Source: Paralithodes platypus
Taxonomy: Eukaryota; Arthropoda; Malacostraca; Decapoda; Lithodidae
Assembly (NCBI GenBank): GCA_032716605.1
Contig: CM064512.1
Location: forward strand, 25,677,781-25,741,780
Reading direction: 5' to 3'
DNA: 64,000 nt
The position numbers and the translations under genes are program-made. The notes below the pieces were generated by a model. That model made no database searches, had not been told where the DNA came from, and saw only the letters and a list, made by a program, of their open reading frames with translations. Positions 20,570 through 31,673 of the stretch are shown one piece after another (within the stretch, counting starts at the first letter, position 1; the number at the start of each line of letters is the position of its first letter).

Positions 20570-22418
20570 TAACTTTCGATACGATAACTTTCACTTTAAA
20601 CTTTACTAGTAACGAACCAAATAGTAGCATCGAAAAAGTCCCTAATTTCAAGAAAGCAAACTTTCATAAACTTAGAGCTATGTTTAAAGAAACTGACTGG
20701 AGCTTTTTAATTAACAATGACGACAAAAATACATCTTGGAAGTTATTCGAAACCACTTACCTAAAAGCAGTGCAAGACTGCATACCATCGAAAATACGGC
20801 GTCCAGGCAATAATAATAAGCCCAAATGGTGGAATAAAGATATTTCAAACTGCCTGCTTGCTAAAAAAAATTGCTAATGATAGATTAAAATCCTCACAAA
20901 ATGACGAAGAACGGGTGAAATTTGTAGATCTACGACGCAAAGCCAAAAAGTTAATTAAGCAAAGTAAAAAGACCCTAGAGTTACATATTGCGAATCAAAG
21001 TAAAACAAACCCGAAAAAATTATATAGTTATATCGGAAAGAAAAAAGTAGTTACTTCAACTGTTGGACCGTTCTTTGCATCAGTTTTTACAACAGAAGAC
21101 CTCAGTGATATCCCTACACCATCGCCGATTCAGATTGATAATTCAGATGTTCTAAGCAATATCACCGTTACAGAGAGAGAAGTATTGAATTGTTTAGATA
21201 AACTCAAGGTAAATAAAACGCCTGGACCTGATACAATCTCTAGAGTTCTAAAGGAAGCTAAGGATGAGCTCTCCAAACCACTGACATTACTATTCAATAA
21301 ATCCTTGCAGTCTGGAACTATGCCTGATCAGTGGAAGATAGCCAACGTAACACCGATATTCAAAAAAGGCAGCAAATCCCTACCCAGTAACTATCGTCCA
21401 ATTAGCTTAACCTCAGTTGTATGTAAAATGCTAGAAACGGTCAAAAGAGACAGACTCGTAAATCACTTAGAGGAAAATAACATACTTAAAGATACTCAAC
21501 ACGGCTTTCGTAAAAAACGTTCCTGTTTAACAAACCTCTTGGACTTCTTCCACGATATCCTCAACCTCTACGATGAGAGTAAAGCTGTAGATATTATATA
21601 CCTTGATTTTCAAAAGGCCTTTGACAAAGTTCCCCACAAACGTTTACTGCTAAAACTAAAAGCGCATGGAATACAAGACGGTGTGTTGAAATGGATAGAA
21701 AATTGGCTCAGCGACAGAAAGCAAAGAGTAGTCATAAACGGTAAGGCATCTAAATGGACCAATGTAAGTAGCGGGGTACCCCAGGGATCGGTACTAGGAC
21801 CAATTCTCTTTCTAATTTACATCAACGACATAGATGAGGGTCTCACCTGTACAATCTCAAAATTTGCTGAAGATACAAAAATTGCAAATAGCATACTCTC
21901 AAAAGAACAAGTTGACGATATGCAACACAATCTAGATAAATTGTCACATTGGGCCCAAATTTGGCAAATGAGTTTCAATGCGGATAAATGTAAAGTACTA
22001 CATATCGAATACCTAAATGAGAAAGCAAACTATTCGATGAATGGCACTCAGCTTAAGAATGTAAACAGAGAAACCGATCTGGGAGTAACAATATCGAGTA
22101 ACCTAAAACCGAGTCAACAATGTTCAGAAGTTGTTAAGAAGGCAAACAAAATAATTGGCTTTATAGGCGGGTCATTTGAGCATAAATCCAAAGATGTTAT
22201 CCTAACCCTTTACAATTCCTTAGTCCGCCCTCTTCTGGAATACTGCGTTCAATGCTGGTGCCCTTATTACCAAAAAGACATAAACAAGCTAGAACGAGTT
22301 CAACGTAGAGTTACCAAAATGATACCTAGCCTAAAGAACAAACCATACGAAGAGCGTCTTAGAGAATTAAATCTATTTCCTTTAACCCAGCGCAGATTAA
22401 GAGGTGACTTAATTCAAG
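20570..22418 (+). pseudogene. CR1-like LINE ORF2, 5'-truncated copy with FAED at the catalytic site
   Basis: About 97% identical by eye to 43100-45008 of the full-length copy. It begins after the endonuclease, at the ITFTLNFTSNEPNSS segment. Relative to the full copy it has a frameshift in an A-run at 20867-20874, a deletion of about 22 residues after TVGP (near 21070), and a substitution at motif C that gives FAED (21863-21874) where FADD is expected. Motif A DFQKAFDKV and motif B GVPQGSVLGP are intact. It is interrupted at 22418 by LINE-A and resumes at 25432. Loss of the first catalytic Asp plus truncation makes it inactive. Confidence 0.9.
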
Positions 22419-25400
22419 CCCCCACACCCAACCGACCATCCCCTGACGACCCCACAAAATTACCTGGACCTCGGCCTATTACTCTTTCTATTGATTACTG
22501 CAATATTCGCGGACTTTCCTCTAACTTTCACTCTGTTGAACACCATCTCTCCTCCTACAAACCTGATCTTCTCTTCCTCACCGAAACTCAGGTTTCAGTA
22601 GCACATCCAGCAACCCCTTTTCTGTATCCTCCTACTTTCTCTATCCTAGTTTCAAAGCCAAAGGCGGATGTTGTGCATATGTGCACAACAAACTCACTTG
22701 CTCTCATGTTCCCGATTTCGACTCCTCTGAATTCTCTACTTTATGGCTCAAACTTTCCTGTCATTCTCTTACTAAATATTTCTGTGCTGTCTATTTTTCC
22801 CCAAACTCTACCAACTTTTCCAAATTCTTTGACTATCTAAACTCTACAGTGGAACACATTCTATCCATTTCTCCTTTCTCAGAAATCTCCATCTTAGGAG
22901 ATTTCAACGTTCACCACCGCCAATGGCTCACCTCTCACACTACTGATCCACCTGCTCAACAAGCCTACGTCTTTTCTATCATAAATTACCTAGAGCAGTT
23001 AGTTCAGCATCCCACCCGTATCCCGGATCGCATCAGAGATCGGCCCAACATTCTTGACTTGTTTCTAACTTCTAACCCTTCTTCTTATACTGTCAATCTT
23101 TTCTCTCCTTTGGGCACCTCCGACCATAAACTTATCTCTTTCAACTGCCCAATCTCTCCAGTACGACCACCCGATCCTCCTAGCCGGCGGCGCTTGTGGC
23201 ACTTTGGCGCTGCCGACTGGGAGGCTCTCCGGCAGTACTTCTTTGATTTCCCATGGAATGATTTCTGCTTCCGTGGCCGGGGACCCTCGGAGAGTGCTGA
23301 ACGCATTACCGAGGTAATCCTATCGGGCATGGAAGCATACATTCCATTCTCTTTCTCTCAGACTAATGCTACAAAATCTTGGTTTACTCACGCCTGTTCT
23401 ACTGCTGTCCGCAATAAGGAGGAAGCATTCAAACGGTACCGACGCCTTAAAACTCAAGACTCTCATTCTTCCTATGTTTCTGCCCGGAATCAAGCCAAAT
23501 CTGTTCTTCGACTTGCCAAACACTCTTTCATCAATAATAAATGCACTGAACTATCCAACTCTACCTCTTCCCAAGCTTTCTGGCATCTAGCCGAAAACCT
23601 CTCCAACAATTTCTCTTCCTCGTCTTTCCCTCCCCTTTCCCATTCTGATGGCACAACCATCACTTCTTCCTCTGACAAAGCTAAACTCTTCGCTCAAACT
23701 TTTGCTAGAAACTCCACCTTGGATGATTCCGGTGCTATTCCTCCCTCTCCACCCTCCTCTCTCTTACTTATGCCTAATATCCTTATCTCTTCTAAAGATG
23801 TACTTTCTACCCTCTCTGGGCTTAATACTAATAAGGCGTACGGTCCGGACGGTGTTCCTCCTGTTGTTCTCAAAAACTGTGCTTCCGTGCTGACTCCCTG
23901 CCTAGGCAAACTCTTTCGTCTCTGTCTATCCTCTAACGTATTCCCTTCATGCTGGAAGTTTGCTCACATTCAACCTGTCCCAAAGAAGGGTGACCGCTCT
24001 CAACCCTCCAACTATCGCCCAATTGCTCTCATCTCTTGTCTTTCTAAAGTTTTTGAAACTATTCTTGCTTCCAAATTTCTTAAGCATTTCTCTTCTCATA
24101 ATCTGCTCTCAGATCGCCAGTATGGCTTCCTTAAGGGTCGCTCTACTGGTGATCTTCTTTCATATCTTACTAACTCTTGGTCATCCTCCTTTCGGGACTT
24201 CGGTGAGACTTTTTCTATTGCACTAGACATATCAAAAGCCTTCGATAGAGTCTGGCACAAATCTTAAATTTATAAACTACCCTCCTTCGGTTTCTATCCC
24301 TCCATCTGTGCCTTTGTCTCTAATTTCCTTTCCGGCCATTCCATAGCCGTGGTTGTGGACGGCCATTGTTCACTTCCTCACCCTATAAACTCCGGTGTTC
24401 CTCAGGGATCTGTCCTATCTCCTATTCTTTTTCTAATTTTTATAAATGATCTCCTCAACTGTATCTCAATTCCCATCCATTCATACGCAGACGACTCAAC
24501 CTTACACTACTCCATTAGTTTTTCAGAACGCCCCAGCCAGCAATCCCTCAACGACAAACGTAATGAAGCCATAGAACTCTTAAATTCTGATCTAAATACT
24601 ATTTCCAATTGGGGCAGAGAAAACCTTGTTACCTTTAATGCTTCCAAAACCCAATTTCTCCATCTATCTACTCGTAAGGAACTCCCAGCAGACTATCCCT
24701 TATTCTTCAACAATACAAAAATCAATCCTTCATCTTCTCTCAATATTCTTGGAGTCTCCTTTTCTTCTGCTCTCAGTTGGAAGGACCATATTACCAGTCT
24801 TGCTAAGGCAGCCTCCGAGAAGCTGGGTGTGCTCAACCGCCTTAGGGGGTTCTTTTCCCCTGCACAGCTTCTTGCTCTGTACAGGGGCATAGTGTGTCCT
24901 TGTATTGAGTATTGTTCACATGTGTGGGGAGGTTCCTCTCGCACCGCTCTCCTAGACAAAGTTGAAAGGAAGGCCTTTCGTATCATTAACTCCCGTCCAC
25001 TCACCAACTCTCTGCAATCTCTCTCTCTCCGCCGCAATGTTGCATCTCTCTCGCTATTCTATCGCTACTATAATAATCAGTGTTCCTCAGAGCTTTCCCA
25101 GTGAATACCACCTCCTTTACGTAGGGCACGTGGTACCTGTCTTGCAACTCAATCCCACCCCTACTCTGTGCAGCTCTCCAACCCAAGAGTGAAACATTAC
25201 TCTCAAACTTTTTTCTACTCAACATCTGAGCTCTGGAACTCTCTCCCAGAATCAGTCTTTCCCTTTTCCTATGACTTAAATTGCTTCAAATTCAGTGTGT
25301 CCAGGCATTTTGGCTCGAACGTCCCTTGATTTTGGCTCTGTCACTATTTCAACTATGGGGGAGGCACTCGCTATAGGCAGTTCTGCCTTTTGCCTCCCTC

Positions 25401-25431
25401 AATCACATAGAAAAAAACAAAAAAACAAAAA
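22419..25431 (+). pseudogene. LINE-A copy: EEP endonuclease plus reverse transcriptase, two frameshifts
   Basis: Endonuclease-RT LINE inserted in the CR1 copy. The N-terminal endonuclease starts in the frame of the upstream CR1 (YCNIRGLSSNF...LFLTET) and shifts at about 22675 to the frame of 22681-24267, with [12 protein letters not shown] and TSDHKLISF. Then comes [21 protein letters not shown], motif [13 protein letters not shown] second shift occurs at about 24264, where the minus-strand copy has one more T; the frame then continues through 24349-25104 with motif B SGVPQGSVLSP, motif C SYADDST and SLNILGVSFSSALSWKDH. The C-terminal region VQLSNPRV...LWNSLPESVF lies beyond 25104 in a further broken frame. 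It ends with A-rich sequence at 25411-25431. Widespread arthropod LINE type; I do not assign the clade. Confidence 0.88.
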
Positions 25432-25921
25432 TGTTCAAAATCATCAAAGGCATCGACAATATGAACTGTAGTAAGTACTTCACTATCGACCAATCTAATT
25501 ACATGCGGGAAACGGTTGCAAAATTATTGGTAAATTTTTTAACTCACACGAATCTAAGAATTTCTTCTTCAATCGAGTTGTCAACTTGTGGAATGGGCTT
25601 CCCCGAGACGTTATAGACTGCAGCACCGTTGATTCATTTAAACTCCGCCTAGACAAATATCTCGCATCAAATCCGCGACTGACTGCGTTTGTAAATGAAT
25701 AACTTTATTTTATCCTCCCCTCAATTACTAACCCATATGTCCCCTAGTAACTTCCTAGTCCTGCCACGGACATTAGTTCCAGGGCAGTAGTTCCCTTTCC
25801 AATGTTCCCTTACCCACTCTAAACCACTGTTTGGACACTTGATCCTCAGTGTTTTGGAGGACAAGCAGCCTAGAAGGGTAACTAGATCTGTTGTTGCTTG
25901 ATTTCCTTTGTACTCCTTTGC
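25432..25921 (+). pseudogene. CR1 copy, 3' part resumed after LINE-A
   Basis: Begins TGTTCAAAATCATCAAAGGC, exactly continuing the sequence interrupted at 22418, as seen in the uninterrupted copy at 45000-45020. It encodes the C-terminus (FKIIKGIDNMNCSKYF... to SNPRLTAFVNE, stop near 25702) with small frame damage around 25510-25530, then the 3' UTR and the tail ending CTTTGTACTCCTTTG. It is followed directly by the P1 right half. Confidence 0.9.
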
Positions 25922-26185
25922 AATTATATAAAGAAATTACCGTATTTTACCGATTTTGCCCTTCGGTTGCACGATCGTTGCAAGACAACCAGTGATCGTA
26001 GAAGGATGGTTCGGGTGTCATTGAAAAGCTCAATTTACGCCCTTTCCGGAATAAATACTTGTATTACGCTCTGGGTCTTGTTTATGCATGAAAAAGAGCA
26101 CGGAAACAACCCCATTTATGGTAAAAAAAAAAAACGCTGGGCGGCACAGTGAAATATACTCCACCACCCGCTCTTAAGGTGTTAA

Positions 26186-27250
26186 ATACTTCATTATTAA
26201 AGATAAATTGACAATCTTTTACACATGCAGATATAAGAGTTTTAAAAAAGGATTTACTCATGCCCATGAACATTTCGGTACCACTGAACACAAAATCAAT
26301 ACATAAATCAATGGTTTCGTTAACTGGAACATTAGTAAATAGAGAAACAATATCGAAGCTACAAAGGTGGGCAGAGCGAGGTAATCTGAACCCAGAAAGG
26401 GAATCAAACAGTTCATATGAATGTTTTACTATATATTAATTTTGTGCAAAAGTAGAGAGAATGGAAACGAAAAAATTTGCTTAATTTATGTGAGGCCGTA
26501 TTATATGCCGCCAAAATAGGTCTAAGGGGAACGCTAGCTTTGTGAACTTTCGGCAAGCCATACAATATCGCAGAGTATGAACCACTAGGTCTCATGGATT
26601 GTGCTAAATCATCCGAGATAGTGCCGAAACCTACCATGCCCTTAATTAATCTACAAATTTTATCCTCTATTTTTAGACTGAGTTTGAAGAGGTCAAAATC
26701 GGGGATCTTTGTGAATTTAGTAGGGTCTCTTAATATTTCCTGCATCTTAGATATATAGTCTAATTTATTTAGAAGAACTACACCTCTACCTTTGTCTGGA
26801 CGGGTAACAATCAAATCCTTATTACTTCCTAGTTTCTTCAATATATATAGATCAGCTTTGGTGATTATAGAAGATAACACATTATGCATTTTAAAACCGA
26901 AGAATTCCTTACAGGCAATGTTCCGGATGCTATGGTTAACAGAGTTAAATTTGTAGCCAGGAGTAATTTTACAAGACCTTAGTCTTAGTACGAAACTTTC
27001 AAAAGCAGTAAAGTACTTAAACAAAAATTGGCTTAAAAATGGGGAGGTTAAATTCTAATCCAAAACACAATAAAAAAGATTCACGGTTTGAGAGTTGGAC
27101 ATTAGAATAATTATGGATGACTTTATCTGAATTGCATGGGTTTAGTGAACAGTTAGCATCGAGTTTGAGAAGCTTCTTTTCGTGAATTTTAGAAACATTG
27201 TTATTCAAAGCTTTAATTTTGCACTTCACAAAGGATTTCAAGCAACAAAG
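26186..27250 (-). pseudogene. PLE N-terminal region and first half of reverse transcriptase
   Basis: Minus strand. The N-terminal segment (about 27250-27017) has VIHNYSNVQLSNRESFLLCF. RT follows with IVTRPDKGRGVVLLNKLDY, a PLE signature, then LYGLPKVHK and LRPILAAYNTASHKLSKF. Near 26440 the frame shifts, and it carries on with motif A FDIVSLFTNVPV, then SGTEMFMGMS and FIFNNEVF, where the P1 insertion cuts in. Domain order and motifs match Penelope-like retroelements, which are distinct from LINEs and LTR elements. Frame breaks occur near 27020 and 26440. Confidence 0.88.
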
Positions 27251-27860
27251 GTCCAAACGAAATACAAGGCTTTTAGAACTTTCAAGTTTAGGATCGATGA
27301 ACATATGGGTCAGTCGAGCAGGACCGGTCTCCCTATCAGCAAGCCTCCTCACTCAAGTGTAATAGAACATTGCTACGATTGTATAGTGTCTGTTAACCCC
27401 CGTGACTTCACTATTATTGATTCTGGTAATACTGAAAATCTAAGGATACTAGAGTCCCTCCACATTTATAAAAATAAACCCTCCCTCAATAATTATCAGT
27501 CCGCTGTTCCTCTAAGCATTGTACAGGAACTTGTGAGCATAGAAGAATTACCCCTTTTACTCTTTTAATATATAAAGGTATGGCTATTTTTTCTTTTCTG
27601 GCATTCTTTACTATATTGCCTTTTCAATATTGCAAGTTTATCCTCCCACTATAATTTACTTTCAATATTGAAGTTGTATAGTCTCAGTTTACAAATATCC
27701 CACAATTTTGCTTATTTATGAATATACGAGTGTAATGTAGTTTTTTTTTCTTGTTTTAGATCACTGATGATGACATAAAGTTATGTGTCGAAACGTCTGG
27801 AAAATAAAGATGCTGTTTGTTGCAGCGCTTGTCATCCTTTTCCTCTACAATGTTCGGTTC
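27250..27860 (+). mobile_element. Second PLE copy, 5'-truncated, head-to-head; GIY-YIG end plus tail
   Basis: From about 27258 the plus strand encodes FRTFKFRIDEHMGQSSRTG through IEHCYDCIVS to ILESLHIYKNKPSLN, the C-terminal part of the GIY-YIG endonuclease, and ends at a stop near 27566. The tail follows to about 27850 and is uninterrupted, unlike the minus copy. It is close in sequence to the minus copy. The inverted, partly truncated double arrangement is common in Penelope-like elements. Confidence 0.88.
27764..27797 (+). ncRNA. Hammerhead-ribozyme-like core in PLE tail
   Basis: CTGATGA (27764-27770), an imperfect hairpin with ACATA/TATGT, then GAAACGTC (27790-27797). These are the conserved core elements of a minimal type I hammerhead; stem III is just the self-complementary ACGT, as in dimer-forming versions. 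Cleavage would follow the GTC. Penelope-like elements are known to carry such motifs. Flanking stem I pairing is weak (CA/TG plus a wobble), so activity is uncertain. The same core is in the minus copy at 13743-13776. Confidence 0.6.
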
Positions 27861-28163
27861 CCTAGGAACAAACCTATCTCTCACACATATATATATATAT
27901 ATATATATACAGGGTGGCCAAATATAGACATGCCAAACTTCAGGATATGATTACACATATGATTCTAAGCACAAAATATTATTCCATATCTATTTTTTGA
28001 AATTTCTAAAGTTTAAGAGGTATTGCAGGCTATATATAGTGTCCTCCCCCGCATCTGCTGTAATGGACTCTTTCAGGTCAAATAGTTTCCAGTAGGTCCA
28101 AAGTGATCTAAAATGTCTATAATTATTTTGCTAGTTACTGAATTGTATTATCTTGATAATAAC
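27861..28163. other. (TA)n then unassigned sequence
   Basis: (TA)n at 27888-27909, followed by ACAGGGTGGCCAAATATAGACATGCC, which looks like one end of a Tc1/mariner-type element. I did not find an opposite end. The rest is unrecognised. Confidence 0.4.
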
Positions 28164-29679
28164 ATGATCGCAGAACACTCCTGCATTTGTTTCAGGCATT
28201 TGTCACATCCAAGCTGTCGTATGGCTGTGAGGTCTACTCCTCTGCCACGGACTCCAGACTTAAGACTCTAGATGCTGTTCATCATGCTGGACTCAGTCTT
28301 GCAACTGGAGCTTTTCGGTCATCTCCGATTCCCAGCTTGCTGGTGGAGGCTGGTGTACCTCCTTTAGATTTACTGCGTCAATCTGTGGTTGTACGTTGTT
28401 GGTTTCGGATTCGGCGCCTTCCAGACTCTCTTGTTTGTACCCGTGTCTCTGGTCAATTGTTGTTTTCATATTATGGTCAACATCCTCGAATGTCTCGTCC
28501 TTTTGGCTATAGAGTTGGTGAAATTATGAAGGAGCTTAATCTGTCGACGGTTCCGGTGAGTCCCGTGCAAATTTCAAGGATTGCCCCCTGGGTCCTGCCT
28601 GAACCATCATTCTGCAGGTTTTTTACAGGTTCAAAGGATTCGGTCACTCCTCGGTCTCTTCTTAATTTGTTTTTGGAACATTCTTCTAGTCATAATAGTT
28701 CTGTGCCTGTGTATACTGATGGCTCTAAATCTGCCTCCGGTGTTGGTTTTGGTGTTGTGTTTCCTGACTTCAGCCGTGGAGGTAGTCTTCCTTTAGCTGC
28801 CTCGGTTTTTACTGCGGAATTGTCTGCTATAATTTTAGCTCTGAAATTAGTGTTTGCTCACCGCAACAATCATTTTACTTTTTTTAGTGATTCTCAAGGG
28901 GCTCTCATGGCTCTGGAATCTTTTAATTCTTCCCATCCTATAGTTTTAGCGATTTTAGAGTGGCTGTTTCTCATTCATCGTCGAGGGAAAAGAGTGGATT
29001 TTTGTTGGGTCCCTGCGCATATTGGTGTCAAAGGTAATGAAAAGGTGGATGCTTTGGCGAAAGTGGCAGCTTTGAGACCTTCAAACGTAAATTACCCTCT
29101 GCCTGCTTCAGATCTACGTACTCCTTTCATGTTTGCTGTTCGTGCTTGTTGGCAGGCACGGTGGGATTGTGTTAATATTAATAAGCTCAGGGAAGTTACC
29201 AAATTAGTCTCACCAAGAGCTTGCCCTACCATTCCTCGCAAATTGGAAACTGCTTCGGCTCACCTCCGCATTGGACATACCAGACTAACACACGAGTTCC
29301 TTATGTGTGGAGATGTACCGCCGTACTGCGATGACTGTCTAGTTCCCTTTACTGTCAGGCACTTGCTGGTTGAGTGTCCCAGTTTGGTCGAATTACGCAG
29401 GAGGTTGCTTTTGCGGCACCGGAAGGCAGATGGTACTTACTGTCTCTCTTCGGTGCTTGGAGGGGAGGCTGGTTCCCCTGGAGATGATGTGTTTTTATTT
29501 TTGAAAAAGGCTGGCCTCTTTCAGTTTTTATGATTGCATCGATTTTATTCTTGATATCTAATTTTACACATGTTATTTTACGATTTTAGTTTTCTGCAAA
29601 TATGTTAGCTTGTTCGGCGCCATATCACCTTGTTGTTGCGGTGCCAAGATTTCTCTCAATAAAATTAAAAAAAAAATTG
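28164..29679 (+). pseudogene. LINE 3' part: RNase H domain and CCHC end, 5'-truncated
   Basis: A 449-codon open frame (28187-29533; no ATG at the left edge) starts after the RT catalytic motifs, at VTSKLSYGCEVYSSA, and contains a full RNase H domain: YTDGSKS, FTAELSAI, FFSDSQGAL and KGNEKVDALAK, preceded by WVPAHIG. A C-terminal Cys/His cluster CDDC...HLLVEC follows. The domain order matches RNase H-bearing LINEs of the I/Jockey group. The 3' UTR ends AATAAAATTAAAAAAAAAA at about 29659-29678. A short imperfect direct repeat, TTGATAATAACA near 28154 and TTGAAGATAACA at about 29679, may be the target duplication. The remaining ORF is undamaged, which suggests a fairly young insertion. Confidence 0.85.
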
Positions 29680-29761
29680 AAGATAACAAGGTAAAATACT
29701 TGCAGTTAGATGCAGATGTGGTAAGCTCTAGGACAGCTAGGCCAACCTTATGGGGAAATAC

Positions 29762-30079
29762 TTAACCCCTACTCTACCAGAAGGTACTACTATAAAGGTA
29801 CCCTCCAGTACCATGCATTGTGGCAATAATGGCTTCAGAGTCAAGAGAGAATACCCTCTCACCCCGAAAGTTGGAGGAATACTGTCCCAGCTAGCTACCA
29901 CAGGCTGAGAAGTGTTGCCAAGGTCTCAGAGGAGTGTATATAAGTCACAGTACCTGGTACTGCTCGATACGGGTGGTTACAAGGACCGCATACTACCGAC
30001 GGCGAACTTCCATCGCTGGTACTGACGAGTGACTTTATTACTGACGGCTGTATACCGTCGCTGGTACAGTAAGGGTTAA
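29762..30079 (+). mobile_element. TTAA miniature element, family P3, copy 2 (318 bp)
   Basis: TTAA at 29762-29765 and 30076-30079. The ends are CCCCTACTCTACCAG and, inverted, CCCTTACTGTACCAG, a good inverted repeat. It matches 12892-13222 in reverse orientation. Contains GACGG/CCGTC mini-hairpins near the right end. Noncoding. Confidence 0.85.
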
Positions 30080-30220
30080 GAAAATGCCAGTTTCAACAGG
30101 CAATATCTCTGTAATGGGTAAAATTTGGAATTTTGCTTATAGAATATTTTATGGTTAGAATATTTTCTTAACCTAATCCTAATGTTTGGCACGCCTATTT
30201 CGGGTCACCACGAGTGTATA

Positions 30221-30223
30221 ATA

Positions 30224-30257
<34 letters not shown>

Positions 30258-30263
30258 TTTTTT
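30221..30263. repeat. (TA)n followed by T tract
   Basis: About ten TA units and then 24 T. Confidence 0.95.
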
Positions 30264-30375
30264 ATGCTAAAAATGTACACCATTCATTATCATAAATTTC
30301 AGGGCAATATAAAGTCTTATGTAACCATCAACATATAATAGTTTGTTATAATTATGTGACGCCACTGGGATCCGC

Positions 30376-31530
30376 TTTCTTCCATAGTGTGAACAATTAC
30401 AATGTTCTTTAAATCCTCTTCCAATTATAAGACGATCCTGAACTTTTATAGGGCAGCTATAAAGCGTGGTCCTTGAGCCGCGCAGCCTGGTTCACTGCTG
30501 ATGGAGAGGAGAGTAGGCTACACAACCCGCTGATAATGTTAACCACGGCCGTATTTACCTTCGGGTCACGGGAGGGAGGTCCAGGTTGGCAGTGAGTTAG
30601 TTTGTACTGTTATAATCAGTTTTACCTGAACTTTGACTGTAAAATGTATTGACTTCAAATTAAATGTTATGTTACTATACATGGATGTTAAATTGAGCTT
30701 CATATTGATATATTTCTACTATACAATTTAACTATAGGGTCGAGATTATGTAGCCTATACTATTAACCCTTAATTAGCGGCTCACCACATAAGTCGTATT
30801 TAATAAAGCTGGACTATGTGGCGGCGCTCGACATAGGTCGAGTGGCAATTTCAGCACGTAATGATGCTGAGAGAGAGAGACAAGTGGTGGCAGGAGACTA
30901 GCGAGCGTATGACTGCTCCAGACCACCGCGGCGAACCTACTGACACGAATCTCAGCTCCCTCCTCCCTCTCTCACTCGCTACATACTGAATTATATGGGG
31001 AAAGTACCGAATTACATGCTTTTTGCACTCGCGTTGCACGGTTATTGCAAGAAAACTAGCCATCATAAAAGGATCGTTATGGTGTCATTCGAAAGCTCTG
31101 TTTATGCCCTTTCAGGGATAGGTACTTGTTTTACGTTCTGGGTCTTATTTAGGCATGAAAATGATCACGTAAACAGCCCTATTTTGGCTAAAAACACCCC
31201 ACTGGGCGGTACATATAAATAAACCGCATAGGCCGCTCGTAAGGTGTTAAATAACAGTAAATTGTTGATTGTAAGGGACACACATTATGTACTGATTCAT
31301 CAAAACGCACAACTCTTTGTAGGGTCCTGGTATCAGTCTACATTTGTAGTATCCAGGTTATCGATTACTATTACAGACAGATTTTAAGAAAAAGGATTGA
31401 GATATATTATATTTTCATTTCAATGTTAATAATATTTTTGTTTTATAATCAATGTCAAGTATTTCTACTTGAAAGAACATGCGGTTCTGTGTATATGCAC
31501 ATTAAATGGAGCAAAACTATAGTTCTAGTG
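30376..31530 (+). repeat. Unclassified repeat R, copy 1, with P1 element inside
   Basis: Matches 48893-51030 in blocks: TAGTGTGAACAA..., CAGCCTGGTTCA.TGCTGATGGAGAG, GTCGCGGGAGGGAGGT-like, GTACTGTTATAATCAGTTTTACC, TATCAGTCTACATTTG, ACATGCGGTTCTGT. The alignment is broken here by the P1 element 30763-31250 and in copy 2 by a P2 element at the equivalent TTAA and by a LINE-A fragment. No protein is recognised; the class of R is unknown. Confidence 0.85.
30763..31250 (+). mobile_element. P1 miniature element, intact copy (488 bp with TTAAs)
   Basis: TTAA at 30763-30766 and 31247-31250. The left end CCCTTAATTAGCGGC and the inverted right end CACCTTACGAGCGGC form the terminal repeats. Inside are GA-rich and GCACTCGCGTTGCACGGT blocks shared with all P1 copies. 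It sits in repeat R at the TTAA that in R copy 2 is occupied by an unrelated P2 element. Confidence 0.9.
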
Positions 31531-31673
31531 AGAACAAGTTGTAAAGGAAAAAAACGCCTTCACATTGAAGGGGCTTGTATTATTTAAATAATAAGCCGAA
31601 CCACCAATACCGCAGACTTTATTGTTGATTTTTTGTTTTCGGTGTCAGAAATGCAATTATCTTTGTCAATGGC

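Larger units (their letters stand above)
20349..26181 (+). mobile_element. P1 miniature element split by a CR1/LINE-A nest, inserted in PLE at TTAA
   Basis: TTAA at 20345-20348 and 26182-26185. The P1 halves are 20349 to about 20569 and 25922-26181, matching the left and right parts of the intact P1 copies at 30767-31246 and 31678-32159. The join falls at the CTCGCTACATAC / AATTATATAA point of the intact copies. Everything between (20570-25921) is a LINE nest. The outer insertion interrupts the PLE RT gene between EVF and KQIDG. Confidence 0.9.
13698..27250 (-). mobile_element. Penelope-like element (PLE), minus strand, split by two TTAA insertions
   Basis: Pieces in transcription order: N-terminal and RT part 27250-26186, RT and GIY-YIG part 20344-19221, 3' tail 13972-13698. 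Insertions occupy 20349-26181 and 13977-19216, each flanked by TTAA. The protein reads ...NNEVF/KQIDGVPMGEPLGP... across the first gap once one TTAA is removed. The second gap closes on the sequence of the uninterrupted tail at 27545-27590. The host element is therefore only about 2.5 kb. A second PLE copy starts at about 27250 on the plus strand, head-to-head. Confidence 0.9.

Noticed and set aside
26082..26291. Small minus frame across the P1/PLE boundary
   Set aside because: Chimera of the PLE RT segment and miniature-element sequence, not a gene.
27901..28163. Complete mariner-type element starting ACAGGGTGGCC at 27909
   Set aside because: No inverted partner end was found downstream before the LINE at 28164 or further on.
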